Notes: generated by a model not told the origin, from the sequence alone. A stretch of DNA of 64,000 bases from Vibrio hannami (GCF_029589055.1 NZ_JARQZP010000007.1:2108001-2172000); one strand, 5' to 3'. Counted from the first letter of the stretch, positions 1 through 9,263 are shown. Translations and numbers: made by a program.

Positions 1-398
1 TAGGAATTAAAGATTTCAACCTGGCATCTTCTCTTAGCCTTGTAATCGCTCAAAGGTTATGCAGAAAGCTTTGTCCTGAATGCAAAATTCAGGTTCAGCT
101 TTGCACATCGATTACTGAAAGGTTAAACATTAATTCTTTGAAACCCGTATACACTGCGCGTTCAGGCGGATGCGACAAATGTAATTCAGGATATCTGGGG
201 CGAACAGGTATTTATGAAGTAATGAGCATGACGGAAGAGCTAAAAGCGGCAGTTACAAATGGCCACTCGATAACAAAACTAGAATCCATTTGTCAGCAGC
301 AGGGGATGCTAACGTTGGAGCAATCTGGTGCTAAGAAAATTCAGCAGGGAATAACCAGTTATGAAGAACTTCAACGTGTTTTATGCCTTTCATGGTAA
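1..398 (+). CDS. pilB: Type IV pilus assembly ATPase PilB, C-terminal fragment
   Basis: This is the last 132 codons of the hexameric ATPase that powers pilus extension (in Vibrio, the pilus used for chitin attachment and DNA uptake). The frame is open from base 3, so the gene begins outside the window. Two CxxC-type pairs typical of the PilB/GspE C-terminal zinc region are visible: CRKLCPEC at about 37-85 bp, and a GGCDKCNSGYLGRTGIYEV block. The Walker motifs lie upstream of the window. The stop overlaps the start of pilC by 16 bp, as expected in a pilBCD operon. The family assignment is firm; only the missing N-terminus limits it. Confidence 0.93.
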   Translation, partial: GIKDFNLASSLSLVIAQRLCRKLCPECKIQVQLCTSITERLNINSLKPVYTARSGGCDKCNSGYLGRTGIYEVMSMTEELKAAVTNGHSITKLESICQQQGMLTLEQSGAKKIQQGITSYEELQRVLCLSW

Positions 399-1620
399 AT
401 AGTACGACGCCCCCAAAACTAAAGCTTTTTTACTGGAAAGGAATTAACGCTGCAGGCAAGATTCTCGCATCAAAACAACTTGCTTTCACAGAAACTGAAA
501 TCAGAGAAGAGCTAGTTAAAAACCAGATTAAGCTGATAAAAATCCGGTCTCGTTTACCTTCAACATATACTCAAGTCAGGAACCGGATTACAGAATCAGA
601 CATCCACCATTTAACAAAACAGCTGGCTACAATGTTATCCGCCAGCATTCCGATAACACAGGCCTTACGCCTATTACAGAGCAATAGCGAAAAAGCGAGT
701 ATTCACTCACTTCTTTCAACCATTATTCGTAGAATAGAGTCTGGAACATCGCTATCCGAGGCAATGCGTGATGCTCACCCTCGTTTTACTGGCATTTATT
801 CCGATTTAATTGAAGCTGGAGAAACAACAGGAAAACTGCCCGAACTACTGGATCGCATTGCTATCTATCAGCAAAAAAATGCTGATTTAAAAAAGAATCT
901 ACAAAAGGCAATGACCTATCCCTCACTGGTATGCATTGTTGCTATTGCTGTTCTTTCTTTGATGCTTGTAGTTGTAATTCCAGAGTTTGAAGATATGTTT
1001 ACCAGTGTGAATGCAGAACTCCCTAAAGCAACTCGATACCTGCTAACTACTTCTGAATGGTTTAGAGAACACTTTACGAAGATAGTTTAATTTTAGTAGC
1101 CACTGCTCTATTTATTCAGCAGTTCTATAAAAAGTCAGAAAAGTTAAAGTATGGAATAGACAAGATGGCATCTCGGCTTCCTATCATGGGAACTATTATC
1201 GCAAAGTCATCCATTGCCCGCTTCAGCAGAACACTAGCAACAGGATTTAGCTCCGGAGTTCCAATAGTCAATGCACTAAACCTTTCTGTTAAATCCGTAA
1301 ACAATGTTTATTATCAGAAAGTAATGACCCAAATTCTCATCTCCGCAACCTCTGGAACCTCAATTCATCAGGCGATGAGAGATACAGGAGAGTTTCCCTC
1401 ACTTGCAGTACAGTTGGTGATGTCTGGCGAGGAGACAGGCACCTTAGATACTATGTTGGTTCGTCTCGCTGATATGTATGAATCGGATATTGATGATTTG
1501 GTGGAAAACCTGGGTAAAGCTATTGAGCCAATTCTTATTGTTATACTCGGCGTTGTTTTAGGCGCTATTGTTCTTTCGCTATATCTACCAATCTTTAACT
1601 TACTGAGTGTGTTAGGGTAG
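383..1620 (+). pseudogene. pilC: Type IV pilus inner-membrane platform protein PilC, interrupted by a frameshift
   Basis: PilC is the inner-membrane platform on which PilB acts. Two reading frames together give one full-length PilC of about 408 residues with two GspF domains. Residues 1-235 (383-1090) end at a TAA within the first membrane segment. The second half continues in the -1 frame; the ORF starting at 1165 can be extended back to about 1087 as LILVATALFIQQF, which completes the membrane helix. One added T in the TTT run at 1086-1088 would restore the whole gene. The first ATG (383) overlaps pilB; a second ATG at 392 is possible. Either a true loss-of-function mutation or a consensus error explains this. 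No credible programmed slip site is present. Confidence 0.85.
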
Positions 1621-1654
1621 AATCACTCCCAATCAGTCCAGAACGAGTAAAAAA

Positions 1655-2524
1655 ATGGAATTGTTGTACATCTACCCCTGGCTTTTTCCCTTATTAGCGA
1701 CAGTTTTGGGGTTAATTGTCGGTAGCTTTCTTAATGTTGTCATCCACCGGCTCCCAATCATGATGGAACATGAATGGAAACAGGATTGTGCCGAAACCTT
1801 TCCAGAGCTGAATATCCCTGTTGAGAAAGATACATTTAATCTAAGTACTCCTCGTTCTCGCTGCCCTAATTGCGATACGCCTATCAGAGTCATCGATAAC
1901 ATTCCTGTTTTGAGTTGGCTGATGCTGAGAGGTAAGTGCCATAACTGCTCTAACCCTATCAGCGCGCGATATCCGTTAATTGAACTGCTCACATCGCTGA
2001 TGTGCCTCAGTGTTGCTATGGTAATGGGGTTTAATTACTTCGCTGTTGCCGCGCTTTTCTTCACCTTTGTACTAATAAGCGCAACCTTTATCGACTTCGA
2101 CACCATGCTGTTGCCTGATCAACTGACATTACCTTTAATGTGGGGGGGCATCGTATTGTCTCTTTTAGGCTGGAGTCCAGTATCGTTACAAGATGCAGTT
2201 ATCGGCGCAGTGGCAGGATATCTGTGCCTGTGGTCTGTATATTGGCTCTTCAAACTTCTTACCGGAAAAGAAGGCATGGGTTACGGTGACTTCAAGCTTC
2301 TGGCTGCTCTTGGTGCATGGTTAGGCTGGCAGGCACTACCAATCGTTGTTCTGCTCTCCTCTTTTGTAGGGCTGTTTTTCGGCATCATTCAGCTAAGAAT
2401 GCAAAAGAAAGGCATCGATAAATCATTCCCGTTTGGGCCGTATCTGGCCGTTGCTGGCTGGATTACGCTGTTGTGGGGCAATGATATCACCCGGTGGTAT
2501 TTCTCTACGTTCCTGGGATTCTAA
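1655..2524 (+). CDS. pilD: Prepilin leader peptidase / N-methyltransferase PilD
   Basis: This integral inner-membrane aspartyl protease cleaves and N-methylates type IV prepilins and type II secretion pseudopilins. At 289 residues it has normal family length. The N-terminal part carries GSFLNVVIHRLP and the two cysteine pairs CPNC and CHNC of the zinc-binding methyltransferase domain. The C-terminal part carries the GYGDFKLLAALGAW block with the second catalytic aspartate; the first is in the FIDFDTMLLPD region. About eight hydrophobic segments are visible. The gene lies 34 bp after pilC and 1 bp before coaE, so it is co-transcribed with both. Confidence 0.96.
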   Translation: MELLYIYPWLFPLLATVLGLIVGSFLNVVIHRLPIMMEHEWKQDCAETFPELNIPVEKDTFNLSTPRSRCPNCDTPIRVIDNIPVLSWLMLRGKCHNCSNPISARYPLIELLTSLMCLSVAMVMGFNYFAVAALFFTFVLISATFIDFDTMLLPDQLTLPLMWGGIVLSLLGWSPVSLQDAVIGAVAGYLCLWSVYWLFKLLTGKEGMGYGDFKLLAALGAWLGWQALPIVVLLSSFVGLFFGIIQLRMQKKGIDKSFPFGPYLAVAGWITLLWGNDITRWYFSTFLGF

Positions 2525-2525
2525 T

Positions 2526-3131
2526 ATGCCTTTTATAGTTGGACTTACCGGAGGTATTGCCAGTGGGAAAACCACCGTTGCCAATATTTTCCAAAAACAC
2601 TTCCATATTGAAGCGGTTGACGCAGACGTAGTAGCAAGAGAAGTAGTCGAGCCCGGAACTCCAGGATTGATGAGTATAGAGCAACACTTTGGGGCAGAGA
2701 TTCTAGACGCCTCGGGGCAGCTAAACAGAAGCAAACTGCGAGAGATTATCTTCTCTTCTCCACAAGAGAAAGAGTGGTTAAATGCACTACTGCACCCACT
2801 AATTCGTGACGAGATGAAGCGACAACTATCCAATATCTCCACGCCATATGGTTTATTTATTGTTCCTTTGATGGTGGAAAATAAACTTCATTCGATGGCA
2901 GACAGGGTATTAGTGGTAGATGTAAGTCCAGAAATACAAATTCAGCGCACGATCAAGCGCGATAACGTATCTGAAAATCAGGTAAAATCGATTTTAGCGT
3001 CTCAGGCGGATAGAAAACAGAGACTTGCTATCGCAGATGATGTTATCCTAAATGATGATGAAACTCTGGATCTACTATCCAGAATTACTGAACTTCATAC
3101 TAAATATCTTTCTCTTAGCGCACGCCAGTGA
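2526..3131 (+). CDS. coaE: Dephospho-CoA kinase
   Basis: This enzyme catalyses the last step of coenzyme A synthesis, ATP-dependent 3'-phosphorylation of dephospho-CoA, in the cytosol. The protein has 201 residues. The P-loop GLTGGIASGKT lies at residues 6-16, followed by the family blocks DADVVAREVVEPG and HPLIRDEM. The frame is open further upstream, but the ATG at 2526 immediately follows the pilD stop and places the P-loop where CoaE has it. Linkage to pilD and zapD is the usual order in gammaproteobacteria. Confidence 0.95.
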   Translation: MPFIVGLTGGIASGKTTVANIFQKHFHIEAVDADVVAREVVEPGTPGLMSIEQHFGAEILDASGQLNRSKLREIIFSSPQEKEWLNALLHPLIRDEMKRQLSNISTPYGLFIVPLMVENKLHSMADRVLVVDVSPEIQIQRTIKRDNVSENQVKSILASQADRKQRLAIADDVILNDDETLDLLSRITELHTKYLSLSARQ

Positions 3132-3149
3132 GGATTTTAAGGTCGCGGA

Positions 3150-3890
3150 ATGACAAGCCACAAATTTGAACACCCATTAAATGAAAAGACCCGTATTTAC
3201 CTCAGAGTCGAAGCCCTATTGAGGCAAATGCACTATTCCGCAAGTTTTTCAGATCACTATCAGTACAATCAGTTTTTCCGCTCAATTTTCGATCTACTCG
3301 AAATATTTGATCAAATTCAACTTAAGGCTGAATTAGCAAAAGACATAGAAAAACAGAGGCTGGCATACAAAAGCTGGCTAAATGTTGAAGGCGTGAATCA
3401 GGAGAAGCTTCTTTCTGTTCTTGAAGAGCTGGATGTCACTCATAAAAACCTGATGGGTGCCGAAAGATTTGGTCGCAGCCTGAAGGAAGACAGGTTTCTC
3501 AGTTCCATTCGTCAACGCTTTAATCTTCCGGGAGGCACATGCTGCTTCGACTTACCAGCGTTGCACTATTGGAATCACCTTCCATTAGAGCAACGAAAGC
3601 GCAATGCCGATGAATGGATGGCAACACTTCAACCTTTATCTGAGTCTTTGAACCTGTGGCTACAACTCTGCCGGGAATCTGGCTACTTCAAACCTCAGAT
3701 AGCCCGAAACGGCTTTTTCCAAAGTGATGCTGAAGAGGCAAATATTTTAAGGCTAAACATTCCACTGAAAGATGGTGTTTACCCAATGATCTCCGGGCAC
3801 AAAAACCGCTTTGCTATTAAGTTTATGTCTTTCTCGACTGGGCAAGCTAGCAGTCAGGATATCGAATTTGAGCTAGCTATCTGTAGCTAG
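3150..3890 (+). CDS. zapD: Cell division protein ZapD (YacF)
   Basis: ZapD is a cytosolic protein that cross-links FtsZ filaments and supports Z-ring assembly. The 246-residue length and the N-terminal FEHPLNEKTRIYLRVE block are diagnostic. It follows coaE by 18 bp. In most relatives yacG comes directly after zapD; here it does not, and yacG is found at 56107 instead. The stop codon lies inside a perfect 10-bp inverted repeat. Confidence 0.95.
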   Translation: MTSHKFEHPLNEKTRIYLRVEALLRQMHYSASFSDHYQYNQFFRSIFDLLEIFDQIQLKAELAKDIEKQRLAYKSWLNVEGVNQEKLLSVLEELDVTHKNLMGAERFGRSLKEDRFLSSIRQRFNLPGGTCCFDLPALHYWNHLPLEQRKRNADEWMATLQPLSESLNLWLQLCRESGYFKPQIARNGFFQSDAEEANILRLNIPLKDGVYPMISGHKNRFAIKFMSFSTGQASSQDIEFELAICS

Positions 3891-3893
3891 CTC
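3870..3893. terminator. Perfect inverted repeat over the zapD stop codon
   Basis: GAGCTAGCTA and TAGCTAGCTC flank a TCTG loop, giving a 10-bp perfect hairpin that includes the zapD TAG. No uridine run follows, so it is not a textbook intrinsic terminator. It sits between the convergent genes zapD and yaaA and could stall polymerase or protect a 3' end. Confidence 0.4.
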
Positions 3894-3912
3894 TATACTT
3901 AATCTCGCAGTA

Positions 3913-4686
3913 TCACTGCTCTTCGCGTTTAAACACCAGCTCCGTTGCCGTTGATTCTGATTCATCAAAATAGTATCCGGCAACATCAAATTTTGTCAGT
4001 TCTTCGACACTGCTAACACGATTATCGATTATATAGCGAGCCATCATACCGCGCGCTTTCTTAGCGTAGAAGCTAATAACCTTGTACTGAACATTTTTGC
4101 AATCTTTAAACACCGGCGTGATAACACTAGCATCAAGGGACTTAGTTTTAACTGACTTGAAATACTCATTAGAAGCAAGGTTAATCAATACATTATCTCC
4201 CTGCTGGGCAATCGCTTCATTTAGCTTGTCAGTGATAATATTGCCCCAGAACTGATATAGGTTAGTACCACGTTCATTTGCCAGCTTTGTTCCCATTTCC
4301 AGGCGATATGGCTGCATAAGATCCAAAGGCTTCAATAAACCATAGAGACCTGACAAAATTCTCAGGTGAGATTGAGCAAAATTAAAATCTTCTTCGCTCA
4401 TGGTTTCTGCTTCTAAACCAGTATATACATCACCTTTAAAAGCCAGAATAGATTGCTTAGCGTTTTCCGGAGTAAAGCTTTCTTGCCATTGCTCAAAGCG
4501 TGCTACATTTAGCCCGGCAATTTTGTCACTGACCTTCATCAGAGAAGAAATATCTTGAGGAGTTAACTTGCGGCATACCTCAATCAGTTCTTTAGAGTGA
4601 TCAATAAGCTCTGGCTTAGTATGTTTTTCGATTACGGAAGGTGATTCGTAATCGAGAGTTTTCGCTGGTGATATAACAATAAGCAT
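3913..4686 (-). CDS. yaaA: Peroxide stress protein YaaA (DUF328/UPF0246)
   Basis: YaaA lowers free iron and oxidative damage under peroxide stress in E. coli; its biochemical activity (DNA-binding fold) is less clear. The 257-residue protein starts at the ATG at 4686 with MLIVISPAKTLDYES, the family N-terminus. The frame is open to 4746 but the extra residues do not match the family. The family blocks LSGLYGLLKPLDLMQPYRLEMG and KVISFYAKKARGMMARYI are present (the first shown here spans residues near 120-140). It converges with zapD and is followed upstream by the symporter gene. Confidence 0.93.
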   Translation of the reverse strand: MLIVISPAKTLDYESPSVIEKHTKPELIDHSKELIEVCRKLTPQDISSLMKVSDKIAGLNVARFEQWQESFTPENAKQSILAFKGDVYTGLEAETMSEEDFNFAQSHLRILSGLYGLLKPLDLMQPYRLEMGTKLANERGTNLYQFWGNIITDKLNEAIAQQGDNVLINLASNEYFKSVKTKSLDASVITPVFKDCKNVQYKVISFYAKKARGMMARYIIDNRVSSVEELTKFDVAGYYFDESESTATELVFKREEQ

Positions 4687-4785
4687 AACTTTCTTCCTGA
4701 CTGAGTAATTCTTATCTAATTCAAATATTAATGAAAAAGCTGGCATTCGTCAGCACAGCTTTTACTATCAATTCGATAGGTAATT

Positions 4786-6243
4786 TCAACTACCTATATC
4801 GACGAGATCTTTTTTAACGGGCGACTTCTCTCTCCAGATTCCTTCTTCTAATTGGGTATATAATTCCGGATAGTCTTTAGGGTTAAACTTCGGCACTTTT
4901 CCCATCGATAGCTGGCGATTGTAATCTTTCGCTAGCTTAACGACTATTCCTGATAACAATACAATCGCTACCAGATTGACGATCACCATTAACCCCATAG
5001 AGACATCAGCCAGTGACCAAACCACTTCTAACGGCTTCATCGCTCCAAACATCACCATTAAGAGAACCAAAGCCCTGAAGAAGTTCATTCCCGCTTTATG
5101 GTTGTGTTCGATAAACATAAGATTGGTCTCTGCGTATGAATAATTGGCAATAATTGAAGTAAACGCAAAGAAGAATATCGCCACTGAAACAAAAATGCTT
5201 CCCCACTCACCAGCCTGAGAGCTCACAGCCCGTTGTGTTAACTCAATACCAGACACATCTCCGTTTAAAACGTACTCGCCGGATAGAAGAATAATGGCAA
5301 CCGTTGCACTACAAATAACAACGGTGTCGAAGAAAACGCCCAGCATCTGAACATACCCTTGGGAAGCTGGATGTGGTGGATATGGCGTTGCTGACGCTGC
5401 TACATTAGGTGCAGATCCCATTCCGGCTTCATTGGAGAATAGGCCTCGCTTAATCCCATTTATCATCGCCTGAGAAATTGCGTAGCCAACACCACCCGCT
5501 GCAGCTTCCTGCATTCCAAATGCACTTTTAATAATTAGCGATAAAACAGAAGGGACCTGTTCAATATTGATTGCCAGGAAGAAAAGAGCGATACCAAGGT
5601 AAGCCAATGCCATAAACGGAACAATAATCTCGGCAGTTCTTGCTATCACTCTTAGGCCGCCAAAGATCACTATTGATGACAGAGCAACGATTCCAAAACC
5701 AATATAAACAGGCTCCCAGCCAAACGTCACCTTTAAAGAGCTCGCTATAGAGTTTGCCTGAACAGCGTTAAACACCAGGCCAAATGAGATGATCAGAAAG
5801 ATAGAAAAAACCACACCGAGCCAGCGCATACCCAGCCCTTTTTCTATGTAATAGGCTGGTCCACCGCGATAGTTTCCTTCACGATCTTTGGTTTTATATA
5901 ACTGAGCTAAAGTGCTCTCGGCAAACGCTGTCGGCATCCCAAGCATAGCGATTAGCCACATCCAGAAGATAGCACCGGGTCCGCCGACAGTAAGAGCAAC
6001 GGCGACCCCTGCCATATTGCCTGTACCTACACGAGCAGCAAGACTGGTACAAAGAGCCTGAAAGGAAGATATACCCGCAGCATCGGCTTTCCGGCTACTT
6101 CTAAGCACGGAAAACATGTGACGAAAGTGTCTGAACTGAATAAACCGGAGCTTAACGGTAAAATAGATCCCAACACCGATCAGTAAATAGATGAGTACCG
6201 CTCCCCAGAGCAAGTCACTCATTAAGTAAATAACTTCTTCCAC
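4786..6243 (-). CDS. Alanine/Na+ symporter, AGCS family
   Basis: This secondary transporter imports alanine or glycine with sodium across the inner membrane. About 485 residues and roughly ten hydrophobic helices are visible. The family signature is seen as ALCTSLAARVGTGNMAGVA and in the region GLFSNEAGMGSAPNVAAS. Start choice: AAGGAG lies about six bases before a GTG at 6243; a TTG at 6246 sits too close to it, and an ATG at 6222 lacks as good a site. The gene shares the minus strand with yaaA, separated by 99 bp. The exact substrate is inferred from the family. Confidence 0.92.
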   Translation of the reverse strand: MEEVIYLMSDLLWGAVLIYLLIGVGIYFTVKLRFIQFRHFRHMFSVLRSSRKADAAGISSFQALCTSLAARVGTGNMAGVAVALTVGGPGAIFWMWLIAMLGMPTAFAESTLAQLYKTKDREGNYRGGPAYYIEKGLGMRWLGVVFSIFLIISFGLVFNAVQANSIASSLKVTFGWEPVYIGFGIVALSSIVIFGGLRVIARTAEIIVPFMALAYLGIALFFLAINIEQVPSVLSLIIKSAFGMQEAAAGGVGYAISQAMINGIKRGLFSNEAGMGSAPNVAASATPYPPHPASQGYVQMLGVFFDTVVICSATVAIILLSGEYVLNGDVSGIELTQRAVSSQAGEWGSIFVSVAIFFFAFTSIIANYSYAETNLMFIEHNHKAGMNFFRALVLLMVMFGAMKPLEVVWSLADVSMGLMVIVNLVAIVLLSGIVVKLAKDYNRQLSMGKVPKFNPKDYPELYTQLEEGIWREKSPVKKDLVDIGS

Positions 6244-6510
6244 CAACTCTCCTTTTGGTAAAACAAATCTGATCTGAACGTAATACTACACGAAAACAGA
6301 AAATCAAATAGCAGAATGAACAACTAAATCAGGTTATTTTTCAATCAAATAATATGTTCAAACTGTGAATTAGTGATAATTTTCTAATAAAACCTTCATA
6401 GAAGAGAAACAAATGAGAAACACATCATAGCTAATCTTGCAGAACTTATGTTACTTAAGTACCGAAGACACTCTTCTGGTTAGGATTGATTACAATAAGT
6501 GAGGTCGCAA

Positions 6511-6696
6511 ATGAATGGATTTGTACTAGATGACATCATGGACATAAATGAAGGTCAGAGCCGCTCTGGCAGAGCTAAACCAGTAAAGCGTAAATGGCGT
6601 GAAATAGAAGCGATAAAAGATCGTCAACGCTTACAGAAAGAACTGATGGATCTTGATTGCTGTATGGACTATAGCATCGACGACATCGACTTATAA
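6511..6696 (+). CDS. DUF3545 family small protein
   Basis: This is a 61-residue, highly charged soluble protein with basic middle (RAKPVKRKWREIEAIKDR) and acidic ends; the C-terminus is SIDDIDL. It matches the short DUF3545 family found in Vibrio and relatives, whose function is unknown. The ATG at 6511 follows GTGAGG at a normal distance; an in-frame GTG at 6499 is less likely. It is a single-gene unit that ends in a strong intrinsic terminator. Confidence 0.8.
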   Translation: MNGFVLDDIMDINEGQSRSGRAKPVKRKWREIEAIKDRQRLQKELMDLDCCMDYSIDDIDL

Positions 6697-6704
6697 ATTT
6701 ATAC

Positions 6705-6734
6705 AAAACAGGCACCTTCTCGGTGCCTGTTTTG
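6705..6734 (+). terminator. Intrinsic terminator after the DUF3545 gene
   Basis: AAACAGGCACC and GGTGCCTGTTTT pair around TTCTC. A-rich and T-rich flanks mean it may serve both this gene and the convergent hemerythrin gene. Confidence 0.85.
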
Positions 6735-6757
6735 AATTTGTTACCTGAGTATAAGTA

Positions 6758-7324
6758 TTAGATCGCTTCCTGATCGGTCTGTCTGACACGCTCTGCTAGC
6801 TGCTTATACCTATCTGCTATCGTGTCACCGAACACAGGATCGTCATCACTGTGTTCCCACTGACTTTCCACTGCTTGCCAATCCTTAGTGGTAAAGGTTT
6901 CGCTAATGACAGGAAGAATCTCTTTTTCTTCGAAATCCAGGTGACGCTTCTGCTCCTGAATAAATGTTTCCAGCTGCTCTGAAAATACATCCAATGGAAC
7001 CACCGCATCCTGAAGAATCATCTCCACGATACCCAGGAACTCATGGGTCTTCTCAGAAAGCTCTACATGCTCAGTTTCCAGGTTCTTAATTTCTTTGCCA
7101 TGAACCTTATCCTTTGCGCCATAGTTCTCAATGTAGTACTGATAAAGAATGTCTTCTTTTGGATGATGGGTTGACTCTGAATGGCTAGAGAGATAATCCA
7201 CTATCTCTTTCACTAAGCTGTAGTTGATAGGCTCTTCACTACGGATATGGTTCAGCTTCTTCCTTAAAATCGCCAGCAAGCGAACCATATACCCATGCTC
7301 ACGGCGAATCTGCTCTATCATCAT
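6758..7324 (-). CDS. Hemerythrin HHE-domain protein
   Basis: This 188-residue cytosolic protein has the hemerythrin-like four-helix pattern with di-iron ligands: H10 in EQIRREHGYMVR, HSESTHHPKED, ETEHVELSEKTHEF, and QKRHLDFEEKEILP near the C-terminal third. Such proteins bind oxygen or nitric oxide or sense oxygen or redox state; the role here is not known. AGGAGAAGGGAGCA precedes the ATG. The nearby oxygen-response genes grcA and arcA may be coincidence. Confidence 0.88.
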   Translation of the reverse strand: MMIEQIRREHGYMVRLLAILRKKLNHIRSEEPINYSLVKEIVDYLSSHSESTHHPKEDILYQYYIENYGAKDKVHGKEIKNLETEHVELSEKTHEFLGIVEMILQDAVVPLDVFSEQLETFIQEQKRHLDFEEKEILPVISETFTTKDWQAVESQWEHSDDDPVFGDTIADRYKQLAERVRQTDQEAI

Positions 7325-7423
7325 TGCTCCCTTCTCCTTATATTATGTTTCCCTACTAAACATAAGTGTATATAAGAATCGGGAAGCTTGCTTTGATAAC
7401 TGTCTAATATTTCAACAAGAATT

Positions 7424-8110
7424 TTACATTTGAGATACAAGCTCAGGTTGCCAGTTAATTGGCTGAGATCCTTTTTTAACCAAAATATCATTGGTTTGTG
7501 AGAAATGCTTACAACCGAAAAAACCGCGATGAGCTGATAATGGAGAAGGATGAGGAGCCATTAAAACATGGTGTCGATTACGATCTATAACCCGCCCTTT
7601 TTTCTGAGCATGAGCTCCCCATAGCAGGAATATAACCCCGTCACAGTGCTCATTGACTGCTTCGATAACCCTATCGGTAAAAGTCTCCCAACCGGTTTTT
7701 GAGTGTGAGTGCGCTTTGCCCTGCTCTACAGTCAGGACGGTATTCAGAAGCAATACCCCCTGCTCTGCCCAGCTTTGCAGGTAGCCGTGTTCTGGAATCT
7801 CAAATCCTGGAATATCCTGAGCAAGTTCTTTGTACATATTTACCAGAGAGGGAGGTGTTTTTACCCCTGGAAGCACAGAGAAACAGAGACCATGAGCCTG
7901 ATTAGGGCCATGATAAGGATCCTGTCCAATAATCACGACTTTGACATCAGAGAGCTCAGTATAACGAAAGGCATTAAATACGTCTTTGGCTGGAGGATAA
8001 ACCGTTTTACCGGCGTCACGTTCTGCCTGAACGAATGCCATGGTCTGTAGAAAGTATTCTTGTTCCTTTTCACGACCAATAACGTCGTGCCAGGTTAATG
8101 CTTGGCTCAT
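7424..8110 (-). CDS. ung: Uracil-DNA glycosylase
   Basis: Ung removes uracil from DNA to begin base-excision repair. The 228-residue protein starts at ATG 8110 (MSQALTWHDV), matching the E. coli length of 229; the frame is open to 8173. The catalytic water-activating loop GQDPYHG gives D64, and the C-terminal HPSPLSAHRGFFG carries the catalytic histidine and the minor-groove loop. Nfo lies just upstream, so two base-excision enzymes are neighbours. Confidence 0.97.
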   Translation of the reverse strand: MSQALTWHDVIGREKEQEYFLQTMAFVQAERDAGKTVYPPAKDVFNAFRYTELSDVKVVIIGQDPYHGPNQAHGLCFSVLPGVKTPPSLVNMYKELAQDIPGFEIPEHGYLQSWAEQGVLLLNTVLTVEQGKAHSHSKTGWETFTDRVIEAVNEHCDGVIFLLWGAHAQKKGRVIDRNRHHVLMAPHPSPLSAHRGFFGCKHFSQTNDILVKKGSQPINWQPELVSQM

Positions 8111-8175
8111 TCCGATTCCCTTTAAACTGATATTGGAGCAGATTATACAGATTTTCAGGGAATCAGAAACCAAGC

Positions 8176-8310
8176 CTACTTTTTAGAGCTTTTTAGCTTA
8201 ATGGTGCCTTTGCGGCGTTCGAAAATGGCCACGCCCCTGTACATGACGGTTTGGAACAGGTACAGAACGAGGACGGCTAATAGATGTAGTAGATAAACGC
8301 ATAATGGCAC
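8176..8310 (-). CDS. Possible 44-residue single-helix membrane protein
   Basis: A GTG at 8310 opens a 44-codon frame ending at a TAG at 8176. Residues 3-24 form a strongly hydrophobic helix (LLHLLAVLVLYLF), followed by a basic tail with ERRKGTIKLKSSKK, a typical N-out or anchored small membrane protein. The reading frame stays open for 19 codons upstream of the GTG (reading LNWSLYQSRKE just before it) without an ATG, GTG or TTG, so the start is uncertain, and AAAGAG is too close to the GTG for a standard ribosome site. I do not recognise the family. It fills the gap between ung and nfo. Confidence 0.4.
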   Translation of the reverse strand: MPLCVYLLHLLAVLVLYLFQTVMYRGVAIFERRKGTIKLKSSKK

Positions 8311-8405
8311 CTCTTTACGACTTTGGTATAACGACCAATTAAGTAATGAAAGATCGGTGCCAACTTTTTAGGCAAATTTATAGAACTCACTCAATATACT
8401 GAAGA

Positions 8406-9263
8406 TTAAGTATTTTTAAGCTCTAGATGGCGTAAAGCCTGAATCTCATCTTTCCAAATTTCAGGTTCAATTGTCTCTAAGATCAATGGGATAGCATTGA
8501 ATCTACTATCTTGAGCAATATATTCGAAGCAATCCCAGCCTATCTCTCCTTGACCTAATGAATGATGCCTGTCTACCTTACCAGCAAGTTTTGTTTTTGA
8601 ATCATTAAGATGCATTGCTCTCAAATAGTGCATACCTACAACACGATCAAACTCTGCAAATGTGGCATCACAAGCATCTTTAGTTCTAAGGTCATAACCA
8701 GCGGCAAAAGTGTGGCAGGTATCAAGGCAAACTCCGACCCTACTTTTGTCTTCTACCTGTTCAATGATTTCAGCCAGGTGTTCAAACTTCCACCCCAGAT
8801 TGCTTCCCTGCCCTGCTGTATTCTCTATAACCGCAACCACTTCCGGGACAGCCTTATGCGCCAGATTTATAGATTCAGCAATCTTAGCCAGGCACTCTTG
8901 TTCAGAAATTTTTTTCAAATGACTGCCCGGGTGAAAATTCAATAGGGTTAAGCCAAGTTGGTTACAACGCTCCATTTCATCCACAAAGGCATTGCGAGAC
9001 TTTTCCAATTTTTCTTCTTCTGGTGCCCCAAGATTAATCAGGTATGAATCATGAGGCAGTATCTGCTCTGGTTCAAAGCCAAACTTGATACAGTTTTCCT
9101 TAAAACCACGAATGCTTTCAGGCGTTAAAGGTTTTGCAACCCATTGTCGTTGATTCTTGGTAAACAACGCAAAAGCGTTAGCTTCAATTTCACTTGCCCG
9201 TATAGGAGCATTTTCAACACCACCAGCTGCAGATACGTGGGCTCCAAAATATTTATTACTCAC
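8406..9263 (-). CDS. nfo: Endonuclease IV
   Basis: Nfo is an AP endonuclease and 3'-repair diesterase with a tri-zinc TIM barrel. The protein has 285 residues, the same length as E. coli Nfo. Visible family blocks are HDSYLINLGAP, ENTAGQGSNLG, GVCLDTCHTFAAGYD and MHLNDSK, which contain the metal ligands. The start at ATG 9263 (MSNKYFGAHVSAAGG) is conserved in the family. Confidence 0.97.
   Translation of the reverse strand: MSNKYFGAHVSAAGGVENAPIRASEIEANAFALFTKNQRQWVAKPLTPESIRGFKENCIKFGFEPEQILPHDSYLINLGAPEEEKLEKSRNAFVDEMERCNQLGLTLLNFHPGSHLKKISEQECLAKIAESINLAHKAVPEVVAVIENTAGQGSNLGWKFEHLAEIIEQVEDKSRVGVCLDTCHTFAAGYDLRTKDACDATFAEFDRVVGMHYLRAMHLNDSKTKLAGKVDRHHSLGQGEIGWDCFEYIAQDSRFNAIPLILETIEPEIWKDEIQALRHLELKNT

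Noticed and set aside
1081..1092. Programmed frameshifting in pilC
   Set aside because: No slippery heptamer is found in the correct phase and no downstream structure is apparent; error or mutation is simpler.
7709..8050. Plus-strand frames opposite ung
   Set aside because: They are antisense to a well-supported gene and have no own signals.
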